64,000 nucleotides of DNA from Lachancea mirantina (GCA_900074745.1 LT598463.1:966996-1030995), one strand, 5' to 3'. Positions 18,422 to 29,189 are shown, numbered from the stretch's first letter. Notes: generated by a model from the sequence alone, not told the origin. A program made the numbers and translations.

Positions 18422-21319
18422 TCATTTGTACATTCTTGGAGAGACATTTTTGCGGAGATACCAAGCCGTGAAATCTTTAATGCCGTTCCGAAGTTTTCTC
18501 ATGTCTCTTTGTTGTAAAGCATTGTTCGCGGTTTCCAAAAGATTGGAACTTTCTTGCTCAGTAACATTTGGCATGTTTTGCATGGCACTCGCTAGCCACG
18601 ACATGCATAGAGTATTGTCGCCTGTGCTTTGCGACACCAACTTGAGGCATCGTACGAGGCATCCGATAGCATCCGGGTGGGCATCAGAATTGAAGTTGCT
18701 AACAAGACCCAGGATAATGTTTGTAGTCAAAAGCTGTCCCTTCGATTGGACTAGTTCTGATAAAATGTGTTGTCTCCACTCTAGCGGAACAACTTCGACC
18801 ATCACAATGGAGACAGGCGGCGTCTCAAAGCCCCAGGATATCACATCGTCCAAAAACCGAACAACCGTTATGTATGCATCGTAATTCTGAATCTGGTTAA
18901 CACATTCGAGCCCGATAGCCAACGAAGGACCCAGAAGCGTTTCTGACGTTAGAAGCCTATCAGGGAAAAACATTACGACATCGGTCATCATCATGAAGAA
19001 ATCTTGGATGCTCTCGTAATAGTCATCCAGGGTGGTCTTATTCAGCATGTTAAAATTGCCCATAAAAGTTACGCACTGAGAGCAAATAAATTGCCACACA
19101 GCACTTTTGACACTTGGATCAATTGGAAACGAGTCCTCATCGCCAAAAACAGAGATGATAGCTCCCGAGCACCACAGGTAAGAGCCATAACCTGAGGAAG
19201 AGTAGCCATCGACTAAAAAGTTTGCAATAGATGCTAGGAGTGGCGTGATGAAAACGTGAAAATTGAAAACCACCTTTCTGACCCATTTCATGGATATTTC
19301 GGCTATATGTGCATCGGCAGCGCCTCCTTGCTGGACAAGGACATCTAATATGTTTTCCCATATTTTAGTTATCACGGGCAAAAGTGGCTCCGCTTTTTCC
19401 CCTGGAAATTCTTCACGAGGGCGTAGTTCTTCAAAGACGGCATAAATCAAGTCAATGCGGTCAGCAAGCTCGTTGATCAGTCTTTTAGCATTCTTGTTTT
19501 TCTTCCACAAAGCCACGCTATCGGTGAGCCTTTTCAATTGCAGATCAATGAACAGATTCAACAATCCCGCCACGTGAGCTTCATCGGCTTTGTTTATGAC
19601 TGCGCTCAAACCTTGGCAAACCTCGAATAACGACTCATTATCAACCATGGGCTCTATTTTCCAGTAGAAATCTATCAATTCTTCGACGTGACTGCTTAAT
19701 AAAGAGCTGCAATCTTGGCAGAAGTACATCAGTGAATGAGACGAGGCTGTCAAAATATCAATGTTCCCATCCGCGTAGTTGAATCCATTAAAAATATAGT
19801 TCAACTCGAGTTGTAAAAATTCAGGATGCTTTGAGGTCCACTCCGTGTACCGACCAAACACCAAGGTTGTTGCATATCTTACTCTAGGGTGCTCGGGTAA
19901 GCTGCAGAGAAGCTTAAACAATTGAGGTAGAATGTCATTTTCGTTTGTGGACACTTCTTGAGCCATTGTTCTCAATGAGAACAAAGGCGCTTCCAATCTT
20001 TGCCATTGAGACGCTATTTCTGGAGTGTTGAGTGCATTGTTTATTTTGTCAAAAGGTTGTCTCAAAGCTCTTGATGATCCTAAAATTGCAGTACAGTCTT
20101 TCAAAACACCGCCCATGTCGTACCGAAACTCTTTAAACTTGTCCTCCTCCTCTTTCGAGGAAAATTCGGTTTCTGGATATTGTAAATGCGCAATGATACC
20201 ATCTATCAAATGAGAGAAAATGTCTTGGTATGCCAACTTTTGATCCCTGAACCTAGGGAGCACAAGCATCTGCTTGAAATTGAACCAAAAAGGAAAAGTA
20301 TATTTTACAACATCCAAATCGGTGTTTTTGCAAGTAAGTAAAAGCAAAACGTGCGCCAGAGGCTTGAAAACGTCTGGATTACGAGCAATGAAAACGCACC
20401 ATGCCTCTCCGGCCTGCACAAACAGTCTTGTGAGACCCTCTAACAATTCGTAATGCTCATCGGGATCAAACCCTTCATCAAAGGAAAGAAGTTTGGATTG
20501 CAAAGTCATCAGCTGCTGGTACAAGGCCATGACAACATTTTCATCCGCAGAATCTCTTGTCTCTCTCAAGATCGTGCACAGGCAGTCAACTGCTGCGTCA
20601 AATGAATCGACATTTTCCTCTGGTGCGTATTCTAGTGCACTAAATAGCAATCCCATTAGGGGATCGAGTCGCACAACTTTGTCAATAGGCAGCTCGAACG
20701 ACCATGAATTTAAGCAGTTGAGTACTTGTGTTACCGAAACGTCAGACTGTCCGGCATGTAGGGTACTCACCGCAGAGAGAAGCAGGTTGAAAACGTCATC
20801 GGCTATGTCGCCGATCAGTTCGTGAGTTCGCGAACGGAATTCGTCTTCAGTCAGCGGAGTCGACTTCATATCGAGGCTTTCTTCTGGCAAAATGCGCAAA
20901 AACTCCAAAAGCTTGCTGGGGTACGCATTCAAAGAGGTGATAATTTCACCGACAGGATTCTTCCATTCCAAATACTGAATCGAAAGTCTCGCGAGTGCAA
21001 CACATAGCTGAGTCACAATTACTTTTTGAAAGTGTTTTGCGATGAGCTCCAAAACGCTTTCTTTTAGCGCAGACACATCGTTGCCAAGCTGACTCAAGTC
21101 ATATGTGACCTTGTTTCGCAGTGTTTGTGCAGCAAAAACCTGCAACTCCAAACTATCTTGCGCACCGCTCTTACTCAAAATATCCAGGCAAGCGGACCAC
21201 GCATCCTTCGATTTTTGAAATTCCTCAAGGTATTGCAAAGCTTGATTCTTCGTCGCTTGCGCCGTGGATGAAGACAAGCATTTTAATGCTTCCAAAACAC
21301 TTCCAGTCGCAGAATTCAT
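18422..21319 (-). CDS. MTR10: Importin-beta family receptor Mtr10
   Basis: Mtr10 (transportin-SR type) imports the mRNA-binding protein Npl3 and takes part in tRNA re-import and telomerase RNA traffic. The 965-aa protein is built of HEAT-like helices throughout. Conserved blocks include AAQTLRNKVTYDLSQL near residue 70, TFPFWFNFKQMLVLPRF in the middle, and FGSYLWCSG-like YGSYLWCSGAIISVFGDE towards the end. I start at the ATG at 21319 (MNSATGSVLEALKCLSS), which aligns with the yeast N-terminus; the frame continues upstream only to a GTG. S. cerevisiae Mtr10 is 972 aa. Confidence 0.95.
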   Translation of the reverse strand: MNSATGSVLEALKCLSSSTAQATKNQALQYLEEFQKSKDAWSACLDILSKSGAQDSLELQVFAAQTLRNKVTYDLSQLGNDVSALKESVLELIAKHFQKVIVTQLCVALARLSIQYLEWKNPVGEIITSLNAYPSKLLEFLRILPEESLDMKSTPLTEDEFRSRTHELIGDIADDVFNLLLSAVSTLHAGQSDVSVTQVLNCLNSWSFELPIDKVVRLDPLMGLLFSALEYAPEENVDSFDAAVDCLCTILRETRDSADENVVMALYQQLMTLQSKLLSFDEGFDPDEHYELLEGLTRLFVQAGEAWCVFIARNPDVFKPLAHVLLLLTCKNTDLDVVKYTFPFWFNFKQMLVLPRFRDQKLAYQDIFSHLIDGIIAHLQYPETEFSSKEEEDKFKEFRYDMGGVLKDCTAILGSSRALRQPFDKINNALNTPEIASQWQRLEAPLFSLRTMAQEVSTNENDILPQLFKLLCSLPEHPRVRYATTLVFGRYTEWTSKHPEFLQLELNYIFNGFNYADGNIDILTASSHSLMYFCQDCSSLLSSHVEELIDFYWKIEPMVDNESLFEVCQGLSAVINKADEAHVAGLLNLFIDLQLKRLTDSVALWKKNKNAKRLINELADRIDLIYAVFEELRPREEFPGEKAEPLLPVITKIWENILDVLVQQGGAADAHIAEISMKWVRKVVFNFHVFITPLLASIANFLVDGYSSSGYGSYLWCSGAIISVFGDEDSFPIDPSVKSAVWQFICSQCVTFMGNFNMLNKTTLDDYYESIQDFFMMMTDVVMFFPDRLLTSETLLGPSLAIGLECVNQIQNYDAYITVVRFLDDVISWGFETPPVSIVMVEVVPLEWRQHILSELVQSKGQLLTTNIILGLVSNFNSDAHPDAIGCLVRCLKLVSQSTGDNTLCMSWLASAMQNMPNVTEQESSNLLETANNALQQRDMRKLRNGIKDFTAWYLRKNVSPRMYK

Positions 21320-21764
21320 CGACGTACAAAAACTATCGACTCTAACACACTCGTCGGGGTGCCAGTTTACCACTAAACCATGCGTATTCTTCGTGTGGAA
21401 TTCAATCTTCACTTGGCTCGTCGTGATCCAATTTTTTTCGTTATTTTCATATAATTATTTACGGCTAACATAGGGTTTGAAATTTAGACACTTTAAGAGC
21501 TTATTTCGCAATATTGATAGAAAGGATTTTAGTGTTAATTGAGAGGTTGCAACACTTGATCTCGATTGTTTAATTGAAGATCATCATACTCTTGTTATAA
21601 AAGTCCGGTGTTTTAGTCTTGTCCCTCTTAGATTATTCAAATCTCAACGATATCTACATATATGAAAAATGAAAATCAAGAATAATGGCAGTCCAGCAAC
21701 TTAGCTGTCTCAAGAACACAAGAAAGCTTCAGCACCCCGTAAAAGGCTTAGTTTTGGATACGAT
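21320..21764. other. MTR10-SME1 divergent intergenic region
   Basis: This 445-bp AT-rich stretch lies between divergent MTR10 and SME1. It has no ORF or repeat that I can support. It should contain both promoters. Confidence 0.45.
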
Positions 21765-22049
21765 ATGCCTCCAAATAACACGAGAGTGACACTTCCGCCG
21801 ATAAATTGCATATTCAATTTCTTGCAGCAGCGAACGCTGGTTACGTTTTGGCTATTTGAACAAGTTCAGATAAGGATAAGAGGAAGAATTGGTGGATTTG
21901 ACGAATTCATGAACGTGGTAATCGACGAAGCTGAAGAGGTGCCCATAGATGCAAAAACTGGTTCTGAATTGGCCGATCAGGCCAAGAAATTGGGTCGAAT
22001 TCTACTGAAAGGCGATAATATAACGTTAATAACACCAGTAACGGAATAG
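21765..22049 (+). CDS. SME1: Spliceosomal Sm protein SmE
   Basis: SmE is one of the seven Sm proteins that ring the U1, U2, U4 and U5 snRNAs. The 94-aa length equals that of the yeast protein. Sm motif 1 is visible in IRIRGRIGGFDEFMNVVIDEA (split here as IRIRGRIGGF then DEFMNVVIDEA) and Sm motif 2 in GRILLKGDNITLITPV. The N-terminal PPINCIFNFLQQRT is a signature of SmE. The gene is short and intronless, and runs convergently towards PET123. Confidence 0.96.
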   Translation: MPPNNTRVTLPPINCIFNFLQQRTLVTFWLFEQVQIRIRGRIGGFDEFMNVVIDEAEEVPIDAKTGSELADQAKKLGRILLKGDNITLITPVTE

Positions 22050-22161
22050 CGTACTGAACAATATAAAGTTAGCACATATTTTGTAGCATGCCATAATACT
22101 TGTTGTGAAATGAGACTTATTTACAGAATTTAGTGTTTTTGAGAGATCTGGAGTCGTCGAC

Positions 22162-23076
22162 CTACAAAATAGTTTCGAAGTCGAGTCTTCTCTTCTCGAG
22201 TAGTTCTTTGTTTTTGGTGTCGATTTCCTCAGCATACGCCTTGGACTCTCCAGACAAGAAATCCTTGACCACAGGCAGACCCATATGACCTCCACCGCCA
22301 ATTGAGCCGAAAAGCGCATCACCCAAAGCTTTTTCGTTACGACCGGAGGGTCTCAAAGCTCCAACGCTCAATTTTGTTTTCAGGGCCTCGGAGGACTCGT
22401 TGGCGAAGGCTTCGTCTATATTTTTGATCAGTTGCTCCTCGGTGACGATAAAGTGATCTGTCACATGGTATAATTGCAGTAGCTTTTCGAGTTTTCTTTC
22501 CTCAGCGTTTAAGTGCATCAGATCCCGGTTGTGTTTCCGCTTGGACCGCAACAATTCTCTCTCTTCTGGAGTGCGCCGTCTCATAAGTGGAGCATCAAGA
22601 AGCTTGTCGATTGTGGGTACAGTCAGATCGCTTGTTTTCGATTCATCCATTGCGGCAAGCTCCGCCTGTCGCTGACGCTCTAGATCTTTTTGTCTTTTTT
22701 CTAAAACTTCTTCCTCCTTAAGCAACCGCTCTTCCTCCTTTCTGAAAGCATCAGACAAAAATTTTCTCCGCAACGTTGCCCTGTGCTGTTTCGCTTCCTG
22801 TGCAGGCGTCTGGGCAGCTGCAGGCATCAGTGGACTTGGAACAGTCTTTGCGATCAAAGTCTCGACGTCAATGAACTTCATAGGAGGTGAAGCCCTGTGT
22901 GATCCCTTCGGATGCGCAATATTTGGAGCATAACCTACTCCATGAGGGCCCTTTGGTTTTGGAGCTTGAACCTTTTCTATTATGGTTTTCTGCTTGAAAG
23001 TGGGGTTTTTGAGAATGGGTCTAACAGCAGGCAAAATGCCACTTTTGTAACCGTGTTTGGCAGCACCTGCACCCAT
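22162..23076 (-). CDS. PET123: Mitochondrial small ribosomal subunit protein Pet123 (mS26)
   Basis: Pet123 is a fungal mitochondrial small-subunit protein needed for mitochondrial translation. The 304-aa sequence has a basic N-terminus with Gly/Lys/Pro-rich stretches (AAKHGYKSGILPAVRPILKN), a central strongly charged helix (residues about 110-150, rich in E, K, R and Q) and the C-terminal GGGHMGLPVVKDFLSGESK. Length fits the yeast protein (about 318 aa). Its neighbours SME1 and PUP1 match the YOR157-YOR159 order, except that TRS120 from the other track is inserted. Confidence 0.93.
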   Translation of the reverse strand: MGAGAAKHGYKSGILPAVRPILKNPTFKQKTIIEKVQAPKPKGPHGVGYAPNIAHPKGSHRASPPMKFIDVETLIAKTVPSPLMPAAAQTPAQEAKQHRATLRRKFLSDAFRKEEERLLKEEEVLEKRQKDLERQRQAELAAMDESKTSDLTVPTIDKLLDAPLMRRRTPEERELLRSKRKHNRDLMHLNAEERKLEKLLQLYHVTDHFIVTEEQLIKNIDEAFANESSEALKTKLSVGALRPSGRNEKALGDALFGSIGGGGHMGLPVVKDFLSGESKAYAEEIDTKNKELLEKRRLDFETIL

Positions 23077-23188
23077 TTTATAAAGGCAATATTGGATCCC
23101 TAAGAAGCCCCAGTTGGTCGCTGTAGCTACTTCATTTAGAGTTCAAATTTTTAGAGACCTTTAAACGTCAAAAATCAATTTGGTGATA

Positions 23189-26100
23189 TCATTCTACACG
23201 TATGTACACAGGTATACTGTTGAAGACTCGAGAGTTAATCGAGCATCCTATCTCGTATTCACCTCGGTCAAGTGGTAGCAGCTCTAAGCCAGTATCAGAA
23301 TCCTTAGCAAGCTTTACTTTCCTTGTGAGATTGCCATTATAAATTACTCTTGAATTCGATTTCGGCAGAAGTCTTCCGGTGCGGCGATCGAAAATTAGAA
23401 AGGTGAAAGTGGCAATTTCATCGGGTGTGTGTCGCGGTCTTTGGGAATTTATTAGAGCTTTAACGTCAACCTTGGTGCCTGAGGATACAACGGTTTCAGA
23501 CGCTACCAATTTCACTTCAAGAGTGTGTTTTCTCGAAGGGCAAAGTATATCCAACGTGCGTGAATCGACTTTAGGCAAAAATTGACGAGAATCGACTTTG
23601 CCATGAATGTTCGCATGACCCTTTACAGTCCAAGTGCATGTAAGCTTTTGAATTAACATTTCTCGACACCAAAACTTCTCGCGTATGTCTTCAAGCTGCT
23701 CGCGTGATATGCCAGGGTTCACAAATTGACGATTGGCGACCAACTTGGGAACCTCTCTCTGCAAGAGTTTGTGATTCAAAAGAGATTTTTTAATCGGAAT
23801 CACAGTCCGACATGTGTGATCGGTTTGTAATGTTGTCTTCGAGCTGAGAAAGTTCTCAAAACCTATTTGAAATTCCAAAGCATCCTTCCAAGAGTTTCTC
23901 AAATCCAGTAAAAGCAGTGCGTAATCGGATGCATCAACTCTTCCGACCTCAGATTCCCTCTTAAAGAAATTCACAAAATCGATGTCATCGCTCTGTTCCT
24001 CTACAGTCTCGGGCAGCGGTACTACATCTAAACCGGTTATTTCCAAAGTTCGCTTCAAAGTTAAATCAAAGGGAATTTTCAGCGTCTTTGAGTAAAAACT
24101 TCGAGAATCGGACGCCGTTTGCTTGCTGCTGTAATCTAACAAGATTTCAAATTTTTTGAATGTAAATGGCGCTCCCATTGTGTCCAGCTCTACTTGCAGA
24201 ACAGCTGTGGAGTTCGGCTCAAGGATATGCGGTTTGTCAATGATACGAATGCAATTATTTTGTAGTTCCTTCAGCTGATTCTCAACCTCATATAGATCAT
24301 CTGGTAAAAGTTTCTTCCAATAATCACTTTTCAGACCCGTTTCCACATTTGTAATGTGCCCAACATCAACAAATACAGCGGGGCAAGACAACGATTTGTT
24401 ATGAATTTTGATTTCAAAAGTTTTTTTAGCGCCATCGAGGATCATAAACGCGCTTTCCCTCAAAGAACTGGATACAAACTCGATTTTGGGTTCATCGGGA
24501 AGAACTGCGAACACGAATTTGCCAAAGTTGGCCCTTCCGTTCTCGTCGGTGCCTTCTGAAGCAAGGGCAAACCTTTCGTCGATGGCAATGCGAAAGGAGT
24601 AAGGCTGCAAGTCAAAAACACCTACGTCCATTTCGCTGATGGTATGTAGCTCGGTGTTTTTTTTGAATGACACCGGCGCATGCAACGTTTTTATTGAGTT
24701 GGGCCCTAGAACGAATGGCAATTCTTGAACCAAATCGTCCAAGAAATTCACGTATTTGGAATCTTCGCGTGTGAATGATACATGTGTGATCTTAAGATCT
24801 GTTTTCAACGGATTCTGAAATACTATCTCAAATTGAGCACCCTCACCAATGCGAAATTCATGTGGTTTGTCCATTGCTTTGTCTATGGGATTTGTGACTC
24901 CATTGATTAAGCGCTGCCGAAAGGGATTGAAAACCTGCACATCCTTAAAAGACGGGTCATCGCTTGGGGTATGGATGGTCCTTCTCTCAAGGTGCTCTTC
25001 GTTTGACTCCAGTCTGGTAATTTCTAAACCTCTTAGTATGAATGGGTCCCAATAAGACCATTTTTCTGATTTTGAAAAGTTGGGTATAATATTTTTCATT
25101 AAGAGCTGGGACTGCTCCATTTGAGTTATTGTATGTGAAAACCTCTGGAGGAAAATCAGTGAAAGCTCTGTAACCATCTCAGTGTCACCGAGTCTTTTTA
25201 CAATGCTAATGCATAAGGAAAGAATGCTCTTTTGCAAAGTCACCCAAGTGCAAACCGAAGCATCTTTCATCGAAATTTCTGGTTGTCGAAAAACACCGTA
25301 GGAGTCTAAAACGTCTTTAAGTAGTCCTCGATCTGCATTCAAGCAGTAGTCTTGAAGTGCTCCGGATTCGGAATGAGAGGCAGTCGTGACTAAAAGAATA
25401 CGCAGAATAAAGCTTCGTTTTCTATAGTACTTCAAGCGCTGATAGATAAGGGCCATTGTCGTGTATATTTTAACTTGAGACACAACATCCATCAGCTTGA
25501 GTTGAAGCTCAAAAAGACGCTGCGCATGCAGATAGATTTCGAATTTCGTAAAAAGGCCCTCTTGATTATGATATTTCTCTTCATTTTCGTCAAGTTCGAA
25601 TTCATCTGCGTTGATGCGTCGTAAAACTATCTCATCTAAAGATTCATGGTTATAACATGAAGTCATGAACTTGAGAATTCTCAAAATATGCTCACAGTAT
25701 ATCAGTTGTGGAGCAAACTCAATATTGTGGGAAAGGCTCGCCTCATAGTGAATGAGAATCCTCTCACTAATGCGCCTAATGAGAGAAGCCAAATTAATGT
25801 CTGTCGATTCCAAAGAGTTCATCTTGGGTGGCATGGAACTGATGGAAGCTCGAGGTGACTCAGCAGCGTTTTTTGAAAAACTACTTTTCCTTGAATTGCT
25901 CTCTGAACCGGACCTACTTTCAGTCCTCATTGGGCACAAAATATTGATGATCGCAGGGATGTGGAAGGTTACTTGTAAATATGTTAAAAGCAACATCGAG
26001 ATGCAAATACCTTCAAGTGCACTTCCCAGCCATATGTGGTCATGTATCTTATGCAGTGTGGTTGCGGCTTCCGAAAAACTCGTCAGCGCATCTGAGTATC

Positions 26101-26857
26101 GCCCAGCTAGAAGCTGGAAGTTCCCTAAAATTTTTCGCTGTCGTGCTTTTGCGCGCTGCTGATCAGGATAGCCATTGGTCAATCCCAAACTTTTCAGCGA
26201 AGCGCTTCTTCTGATTGACGAGGAGTTAGGTTGCTCCATCGAGCTGATTTTGCGAGTTAGCGCAGACGCTGCAGGAACAGATGCAGGCTGTCGCGTGAGC
26301 GACAGTTTTAAAATCGAACTCCCACCGATCGCTCCGGGAGAACGTAGTGTGACATGTTTGTAGGAGGAATAGTACAGACTCAGCGCTTCTAAGAATTTTC
26401 TCCCGATATCGCATATAATTGTCTCGACGCTGCTTTGCGGGTGGTAGAAAACATTTGGTGCCAGCAATCCAGAGGGCTCGTCGAAGCAGATGAGATTATG
26501 GCAGATTGCATTGGGGAACCGTGTCTCCAGCTCCTGTAAGGTGTCCGTTTCAAGAGTTCCTTGTGCTACTAATCCTATCACGACAAAAGTTTTGCGGTAT
26601 GGCTCAAAGTCATGTAAAAAAAGCATATCGTCTTCCTCGAGTAAAAATGTCTCAAAATCAAACATCAATCGGCCCTGTGGGAACCCTTGTGGGTTGAAAG
26701 TTGCGTCTTCGGTGGGCGTGACATCGACAAGCCTCACTTCAAACCTCTTTCTGAGAAGCACCAGCTTCTCTAGGAACTGAGCGCGCTTCCATTTACCAAT
26801 AGGTATTACGAGCGTTCGAATTTTAGCTGGTCCTATTAGCGAATAGCTCTCGACCAT
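23189..26857 (-). CDS. TRS120: TRAPPII complex subunit Trs120
   Basis: Trs120 is a specific subunit of TRAPPII, the exchange factor for the Rab GTPase Ypt31/32 at the late Golgi. The 1,222-aa protein starts with the family segment SLIGPAKIRTLVIPIGKWKR, followed by RLMFDFETFLLEEDDMLFLHD and FVVIGLVAQGT. A Ser-rich linker (about residues 190-220) and a second one (about 305-345) interrupt helical repeats, and the last third is rich in beta strands. S. cerevisiae Trs120 is 1,289 aa. It is the ortholog of YDR407C, here between the YOR158 and YOR157 orthologs. Confidence 0.95.
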   Translation of the reverse strand: MVESYSLIGPAKIRTLVIPIGKWKRAQFLEKLVLLRKRFEVRLVDVTPTEDATFNPQGFPQGRLMFDFETFLLEEDDMLFLHDFEPYRKTFVVIGLVAQGTLETDTLQELETRFPNAICHNLICFDEPSGLLAPNVFYHPQSSVETIICDIGRKFLEALSLYYSSYKHVTLRSPGAIGGSSILKLSLTRQPASVPAASALTRKISSMEQPNSSSIRRSASLKSLGLTNGYPDQQRAKARQRKILGNFQLLAGRYSDALTSFSEAATTLHKIHDHIWLGSALEGICISMLLLTYLQVTFHIPAIINILCPMRTESRSGSESNSRKSSFSKNAAESPRASISSMPPKMNSLESTDINLASLIRRISERILIHYEASLSHNIEFAPQLIYCEHILRILKFMTSCYNHESLDEIVLRRINADEFELDENEEKYHNQEGLFTKFEIYLHAQRLFELQLKLMDVVSQVKIYTTMALIYQRLKYYRKRSFILRILLVTTASHSESGALQDYCLNADRGLLKDVLDSYGVFRQPEISMKDASVCTWVTLQKSILSLCISIVKRLGDTEMVTELSLIFLQRFSHTITQMEQSQLLMKNIIPNFSKSEKWSYWDPFILRGLEITRLESNEEHLERRTIHTPSDDPSFKDVQVFNPFRQRLINGVTNPIDKAMDKPHEFRIGEGAQFEIVFQNPLKTDLKITHVSFTREDSKYVNFLDDLVQELPFVLGPNSIKTLHAPVSFKKNTELHTISEMDVGVFDLQPYSFRIAIDERFALASEGTDENGRANFGKFVFAVLPDEPKIEFVSSSLRESAFMILDGAKKTFEIKIHNKSLSCPAVFVDVGHITNVETGLKSDYWKKLLPDDLYEVENQLKELQNNCIRIIDKPHILEPNSTAVLQVELDTMGAPFTFKKFEILLDYSSKQTASDSRSFYSKTLKIPFDLTLKRTLEITGLDVVPLPETVEEQSDDIDFVNFFKRESEVGRVDASDYALLLLDLRNSWKDALEFQIGFENFLSSKTTLQTDHTCRTVIPIKKSLLNHKLLQREVPKLVANRQFVNPGISREQLEDIREKFWCREMLIQKLTCTWTVKGHANIHGKVDSRQFLPKVDSRTLDILCPSRKHTLEVKLVASETVVSSGTKVDVKALINSQRPRHTPDEIATFTFLIFDRRTGRLLPKSNSRVIYNGNLTRKVKLAKDSDTGLELLPLDRGEYEIGCSINSRVFNSIPVYIRVE

Positions 26858-27690
26858 TTCAAATCGCGAAACGATGTCCGGCTGAGCTGGTTTAGGGCTA
26901 TTACTCTATGAATCTCAGCTTAAAGAGCTCGAAACTTGACTCTCGATTAACAGAAAAACAAGCCAGCTGACCACCGTTCTCGGACTAAACAAACATATAA
27001 CAGGGTCAATTCCACCTTCAAAGCCAATTCAAGATGATTCCTTCGTGGATAGATTTCGTGTCTCGTGAATGTGATACTTAATAAAAAATGGTCTTCGTTG
27101 TTAGTGATTTGTAATATGATCAGTGATATGATCTGAAACCTCCAGCTGAAGCCATTGTGAACAATTGGGAGCTCGTGTATTTACCAGAGATCCGGGTTAT
27201 GTCCAAGTTGTAATCCTAGCGTCTTTTTAGACCTGAAATCGGACCAAAATCGCAGCTTCTTGTCTTATTTTTGTTAACTAATTCTAAGAAGCCAAAGAGC
27301 AGTACAAAGTGGTCGCAAACACTTCAAAAGCACGTCCTTTATGTCATTAGTCTTATAGACCCTAAGTCCACACGTCAATCTCCGCTACCAGGTGATCCAG
27401 ACAGTTGACTATGGACTCAATGCGATGCAATGGTTCTCCGTTGCCAAATCACCTCCCGTGACGACTTTGATATCGAACTATCGGTGAAATTCAATTTGAA
27501 ACGATGCTTAGCATGCTAGCCACCAAATTCATTCGTTGAACGGCCCTTTCCTATAATTGAAGTCTGTCTTCTCTTAGCTTTTGTCGATCTACCGTAGATT
27601 CTGATCTTTAAATGCAAGACATCTGAACTATATAACAACTGAACAGACTCAGGTTTTCGCCACCCTAAACAAGTTGAATACAGCGAAAGA
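26858..27690. promoter_or_regulatory. Divergent TRS120-PUP1 intergenic region
   Basis: This 833-bp stretch contains no supportable gene. A TATATAA box at 27629-27635 lies 56 bp before the PUP1 ATG. TTCGCCACC at 27656-27664 is the reverse of GGTGGCGAA, a variant of the Rpn4 proteasome element, but it is only 27 bp from the ATG, too close for a typical activator site. The rest shows nothing I recognise. Confidence 0.4.
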
Positions 27691-28476
27691 ATGGCGGGTC
27701 TTTCGTTTGAGAATTACCAGAGAAATCAATTTTTATCGTCGCGTACCAATGGTACTCCAAAGGCGACTTCAACCGGTACCACAATCGTTGGGGTGAAATT
27801 TAATGGCGGGGTTGTGATTGCAGCAGACACCAGATCAACGCAGGGTCCAATTGTGGCTAACAAAAACTGTGCAAAGCTTCACAGAATGGCACCTAGAATT
27901 TGGTGTGCCGGAGCCGGTACCGCTGCTGACACGGAGGAAGTTACGAAATTGGTTGGTTCGAATTTGGAGTTACACTCGCTGTACGCGGGGAGAGCGCCTC
28001 GTGTAGTGTCAGCATTGCAAATGCTTAAACAGCATCTCTTCAAGTATCAAGGACACGTTGGTGCATATCTGATTGTGGCGGGTGTAGACCCGACTGGAGC
28101 ACATCTCTTCTCGATTCACGCACACGGCTCAACGGACGTAGGTTTTTACCAAAGTCTTGGATCCGGGTCTTTGGCCGCTATGGCCGTCCTAGAAGCAAAC
28201 TGGAAACCTGAATTGACCAAAGAGGAGGCTATGACGCTTGCTGCAGACGCTATTGAAGCTGGTATCTGGAACGACCTGGGCTCAGGTTCCAATGTGGACC
28301 TATGCGTGATGGAAGTGGGCAAAGATGCAGCGTATCTAAGGAACCACAGAACACCTAACGTGAGAGAACCCAAGCAGCAGAGTTACAAATTTGCACGCGG
28401 TACCACGGGCATACTCAGTCAGCGTGTGCTAGACGTTTGCCAGGTAGAGGAACAGGTAGTAGACGTCGAGGCGTAA
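27691..28476 (+). CDS. PUP1: 20S proteasome subunit beta 2 (Pup1)
   Basis: Pup1 carries the trypsin-like activity of the 20S proteasome. It is made with a 29-residue propeptide: ATSTG is followed by T30, the catalytic threonine freed on maturation, in GTTIVGVKF. Also visible are the lysine-bearing GGVVIAADTRSTQGP, and GSGSLAAMAVLE and GSGSNVDLCVMEVGKD of the beta-subunit core. The C-terminal tail (to residue 261) is the extension that wraps around the neighbouring beta 3 subunit. Length equals that of the S. cerevisiae protein (YOR157C). Confidence 0.97.
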   Translation: MAGLSFENYQRNQFLSSRTNGTPKATSTGTTIVGVKFNGGVVIAADTRSTQGPIVANKNCAKLHRMAPRIWCAGAGTAADTEEVTKLVGSNLELHSLYAGRAPRVVSALQMLKQHLFKYQGHVGAYLIVAGVDPTGAHLFSIHAHGSTDVGFYQSLGSGSLAAMAVLEANWKPELTKEEAMTLAADAIEAGIWNDLGSGSNVDLCVMEVGKDAAYLRNHRTPNVREPKQQSYKFARGTTGILSQRVLDVCQVEEQVVDVEA

Positions 28477-28547
28477 GCATACTAGCCGTGTACTATGTAC
28501 ATGTATAAAGTTCAAGAAAACTTCATTGGAAAGCACTTACACTAGGT

Positions 28548-29189
28548 TTAGTGTTTGGTCGTTGTAAGCAGTTTCTGCACAGCTTCTACAATCGCGATGT
28601 GTTCGGCCTCGTGAACGCGTGTCTCGTATTCTTCCAGAGTTTCCGTACCAGGCACAAGCTCGAGCTCCTTGATCACCACAGGCTCGCCACGGTCGACTTC
28701 TTCGATGACCAAGTGGACCATGCATCCCGCTGTGAAAGCCTTTTTGCCCGAGTTACATTTTTCCCATGCCATTTGGATTGCATGCGTTGTACCGTCAAAC
28801 GCACCTGGTAGGGCTGGATGCAAGTTTATAATGGGGGTAGGTTTTACGCGTTGCAAGAATTCTGCCCCCAAAATCAGCAACCAGCCGGCACACACGATCA
28901 AATCTGGTTGATCTTCGAGCACAACTGCGGCAAGATCGATTTCGAATCGTTTTCTCGCCTCGGCACGCGCAGACGAATCTTCTTTCGGTATACTCTTGGT
29001 ATAAGGATACAAAGATTGTACCTTGGTGGGAATTCCGTTTTGAGACGCTCTTTCTAGCCCGTAAGCCTTCTTGCTAGATGAAATCACTTGGACAAACTCA
29101 ACGTCGATCGAACCGGCCGTTTTGGCATCAATCAACGCCTGCAAATTAGAACCTGATCCTGAAATCAGTACAGTAACTCTGGGGCTCAT
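28548..29189 (-). CDS. ADE8: Phosphoribosylglycinamide formyltransferase (Ade8)
   Basis: Ade8 transfers a formyl group from 10-formyl-tetrahydrofolate to glycinamide ribonucleotide in the third step of purine synthesis. The 213-aa protein shows the phosphate-binding LISGSGSNLQALIDA near the N-terminus and the catalytic Asn/His segment IINLHPALPGAFDGTTHA, with a later VIEEVDRGEPVV. The true start is the ATG at 29189; a GTG lies four codons upstream. Length equals S. cerevisiae Ade8 (214 aa) within one residue. I did not find an exact TGACTC Bas1/Gcn4 core upstream. Confidence 0.96.
   Translation of the reverse strand: MSPRVTVLISGSGSNLQALIDAKTAGSIDVEFVQVISSSKKAYGLERASQNGIPTKVQSLYPYTKSIPKEDSSARAEARKRFEIDLAAVVLEDQPDLIVCAGWLLILGAEFLQRVKPTPIINLHPALPGAFDGTTHAIQMAWEKCNSGKKAFTAGCMVHLVIEEVDRGEPVVIKELELVPGTETLEEYETRVHEAEHIAIVEAVQKLLTTTKH

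Noticed and set aside
27656-27664. Rpn4 proteasome element variant before PUP1
   Set aside because: It is not an exact consensus and lies only 27 bp from the ATG, so I mention it only in the region entry.
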